From Myxococcales bacterium (GTDB taxonomy: Bacteria; Myxococcota_A; Polyangia; Haliangiales; Haliangiaceae), in contig JADJUF010000023.1 in assembly GCA_016717005.1 (NCBI GenBank), positions 62,001 through 126,000 on the forward strand: 64,000 nt of DNA. Direction: 5' to 3'. The position numbers were made by a program, and so were the translations under genes. Of the stretch, positions 62,498 through 64,000 are shown one piece after another (position 1 is the stretch's first letter; each line of letters starts with the position of its first letter). A model generated the notes under the pieces. It saw only the letters and a list, made by a program, of their open reading frames with translations, made no database searches and was not told the DNA's origin.

Positions 62498-63825
62498 CGG
62501 AGCGCTACCGGGCCCTGAGCGGGGCCGAGCTGCTGCGCTTGCCTCAGGTGGCGCGGCTCGACGCGCGGACCCGGACCGCGATGGCGGCCGTCGCGGCGGT
62601 GCTGCCGTTCCGCAGCAACCGCTACGTCGTCGAGGAGCTGATCGACTGGGATCGGGTCCCCGACGATCCGATGTTCCAGCTGACGTTCCCCCAGCCGGAG
62701 ATGTTGGCGCCCGAGCAGCGCGACCTGCTGACCTCGCTGCCCGCGGGCAGCGCCGCCCACGCCGCGGCGGTGCGCTCGATCCGGACCGCGCTCAACCCGC
62801 ACCCGGCCGGGCAGCTCGAGCACAACGTGCCCACGCTCGACGGGCGGCGCCTGCCCGGGCTGCAGCACAAGTACCGCGAGACCGTGCTGTTCTTCCCGAG
62901 CCCGGCCCAGACCTGCCACGCCTACTGCAGCTACTGCTTCCGCTGGCCGCAGTTCGTCGACGCCGGGGCCGATCGGTTCGCGGCGCGCGAGGTCGACGAT
63001 CTGATCGCGTACCTCCGGCTCCACCCCGAGGTCACGAGCGTGCTGATCACCGGCGGCGATCCGATGATCATGCGCAGCGCGGTGCTGCGTCGGTACATCG
63101 GGCCACTCCTGGCCGCCGACCTCCCCAACCTGGCCAGCGTCCGCGTCGGCACCAAGTCGGTCGCGTACTGGCCGCAGCGCTTCGTCGATGACGACGACGC
63201 CGACGACGTGCTGCGCCTGTTCGAGGAGGTGATCGCGGCCGGCAAGAACCTGGCGCTGATGGCGCACTACAGCCATCCGCGCGAGCTGGCCACCGCGTCG
63301 GCCCAGCGGGCGGCGGCGCGGATCCGCGCGACCGGCGCGGTGATCCGGGCGCAGGCGCCGGTGATCCGGCACGTCAACGACCGCGCCGAGGCCTGGGCCG
63401 AGCTGTGGCGCGCCGAGGTCAAGCTCGGGATCGTGCCGTACTACATGTTCGTCGCGCGCGACACCGGCGCCCGGCGCTACTTCGAGGTGCCGCTCGTGAC
63501 GGCGTGGTCGATCTACCGCGACGCGCTGGCGGGCGTGTCGGGCCTGGCGCGGACCGTGCGCGGGCCGTCGATGAGCACGACCTCGGGCAAGGTCGTGATC
63601 GACGGCGTGGCCTCGATCGCGGGCAGCGACGTGTTCGTCCTGCGCTACCTGCAAGCCCGCGATCCCGATCGGGTCGGACAGCCGTTCTTCGCCGAGTACG
63701 ACGCCCACGCGACCTGGTTCGACGACCTGCGGCCGGCGCTCGGCGGCGAGCGGAGCTGGTTCTCGTCATCGGACTTACCCGGGCACGCGCGCCCGCGCCT
63801 GCCGGTGCTGCGAGGTGCGGCGTGA
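62494..63825 (+). CDS. Lysine 2,3-aminomutase-like radical SAM enzyme
   Basis: 443 aa. The radical SAM cluster is CHAYCSYCF (C141, C145, C148). SAM-binding ITGGDP follows, and STTSGK (K366) holds the PLP. True lysine 2,3-aminomutase has PGGGGK with Asp330 and Asp293 gripping the lysine amine; aligned by eye, this protein has Ser359 and Arg322 there. So an aminomutase on a different amino acid is likely. Coupled to the Usp-like gene and, by GTGA, to an aminotransferase. Confidence 0.88.
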   Translation: MTERYRALSGAELLRLPQVARLDARTRTAMAAVAAVLPFRSNRYVVEELIDWDRVPDDPMFQLTFPQPEMLAPEQRDLLTSLPAGSAAHAAAVRSIRTALNPHPAGQLEHNVPTLDGRRLPGLQHKYRETVLFFPSPAQTCHAYCSYCFRWPQFVDAGADRFAAREVDDLIAYLRLHPEVTSVLITGGDPMIMRSAVLRRYIGPLLAADLPNLASVRVGTKSVAYWPQRFVDDDDADDVLRLFEEVIAAGKNLALMAHYSHPRELATASAQRAAARIRATGAVIRAQAPVIRHVNDRAEAWAELWRAEVKLGIVPYYMFVARDTGARRYFEVPLVTAWSIYRDALAGVSGLARTVRGPSMSTTSGKVVIDGVASIAGSDVFVLRYLQARDPDRVGQPFFAEYDAHATWFDDLRPALGGERSWFSSSDLPGHARPRLPVLRGAA

Positions 63826-64000
63826 CCCCGCTGATCGACCTCGATCCGCGGGTCGACGGGCTGGTCGTGTCGCCGACGCTGGCGGCGCGGGTGCGCGCGA
63901 ACGAGCTGGCCCAGGCCGGCCGCCGGGTCTACCGGTTCGGCCTCGGCCAGTCGCCGTTCCCGGTGCCGGCGCCGGTGGTGGCGGCGCTCCGGGCCGCGGC
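63822..64000 (+). CDS. PLP-dependent aminotransferase, N-terminus (cut by window end)
   Basis: Only ~59 residues are visible from GTG 63822, overlapping the KamA stop (GTGA). VYRFGLGQSPFPVPAPVVAAL is the typical class I/II aminotransferase N-terminal substrate-binding strand (RLGFGESPFP type). It presumably uses the product of the aminomutase or makes its substrate. The rest lies outside the window. Confidence 0.75.
   Translation, partial: MTPLIDLDPRVDGLVVSPTLAARVRANELAQAGRRVYRFGLGQSPFPVPAPVVAALRAA

Overview
The window is very GC-rich DNA in which nearly every third codon position is G or C. It carries hallmarks of a myxobacterium, most likely of the Haliangium/Kofleria side of the Myxococcota. 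These are: many lipoproteins whose lipobox cysteine is followed by an Asp-Ala rich tether, a metalloprotease ending in a MYXO-CTERM sorting tail, a eukaryotic-type Ser/Thr kinase, TonB machinery with two ExbD copies, and microcompartment vertex proteins paired with a class II aldolase as known from Haliangium-type compartments. The taxonomic placement is an inference from these traits. I see no rRNA, tRNA, CRISPR array, insertion sequence, phage or restriction genes.

Layout. 0-5.6 kb: alpha/beta hydrolase, a three-gene microcompartment operon (two pentameric vertex proteins and an aldolase with an encapsulation-like tail), a Ser/Thr kinase, and a coiled-coil protein next to a membrane-anchored GHKL ATPase. 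5.6-12.1 kb: exported lipoproteins and a triple-parvulin foldase. 12.3-16.5 kb: pyrB overlapping an ABC ATPase, a PhzF protein, and an ABC-2 permease behind a 25-codon leader ORF. 16.5-24 kb: small lipoproteins, serB, a Ham1-like NTPase, an acyl-CoA dehydrogenase-fold enzyme and an EGF/kelch lipoprotein. 24.2-32 kb: a complete energised uptake locus (TonB, ExbB, ExbD x2, TonB-dependent receptor, beta-helix lipoprotein) followed by an OmpR-type regulator that lacks the phospho-acceptor. 32-48 kb: mixed housekeeping and secreted genes, including recA, SRAP, a YhhQ-type transporter and pyrophosphatase, separated by minisatellites. 48.6-55.5 kb: a PhoX-like lipoprotein with a dihaem protein, convergent with a DUF2252/beta-barrel-like/lamin-tail operon. 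57-60.5 kb: ferredoxin, GH114, GNAT and a tandem Usp. 60.7-64 kb: a LysR regulator divergent from a Usp-like/KamA-like/aminotransferase operon that runs off the window.

Two genome-wide habits stand out. First, about 25 genes have a TANNNT -10 hexamer only 5-9 bases before the start codon, so their mRNAs are probably leaderless. A minority (recA, ferredoxin, tandem Usp, PhoX-like and a few others) use ordinary Shine-Dalgarno sites. Second, at least five GC-rich minisatellites sit directly at gene ends, and two of them are built from copies of the neighbouring gene's last codons and stop. Two genes (a VWA lipoprotein and the TonB-dependent receptor) are split by single frameshifts inside short repeats; these could be real slippage or sequence error.

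All identifications rest on reading motifs by eye. No database search was run.
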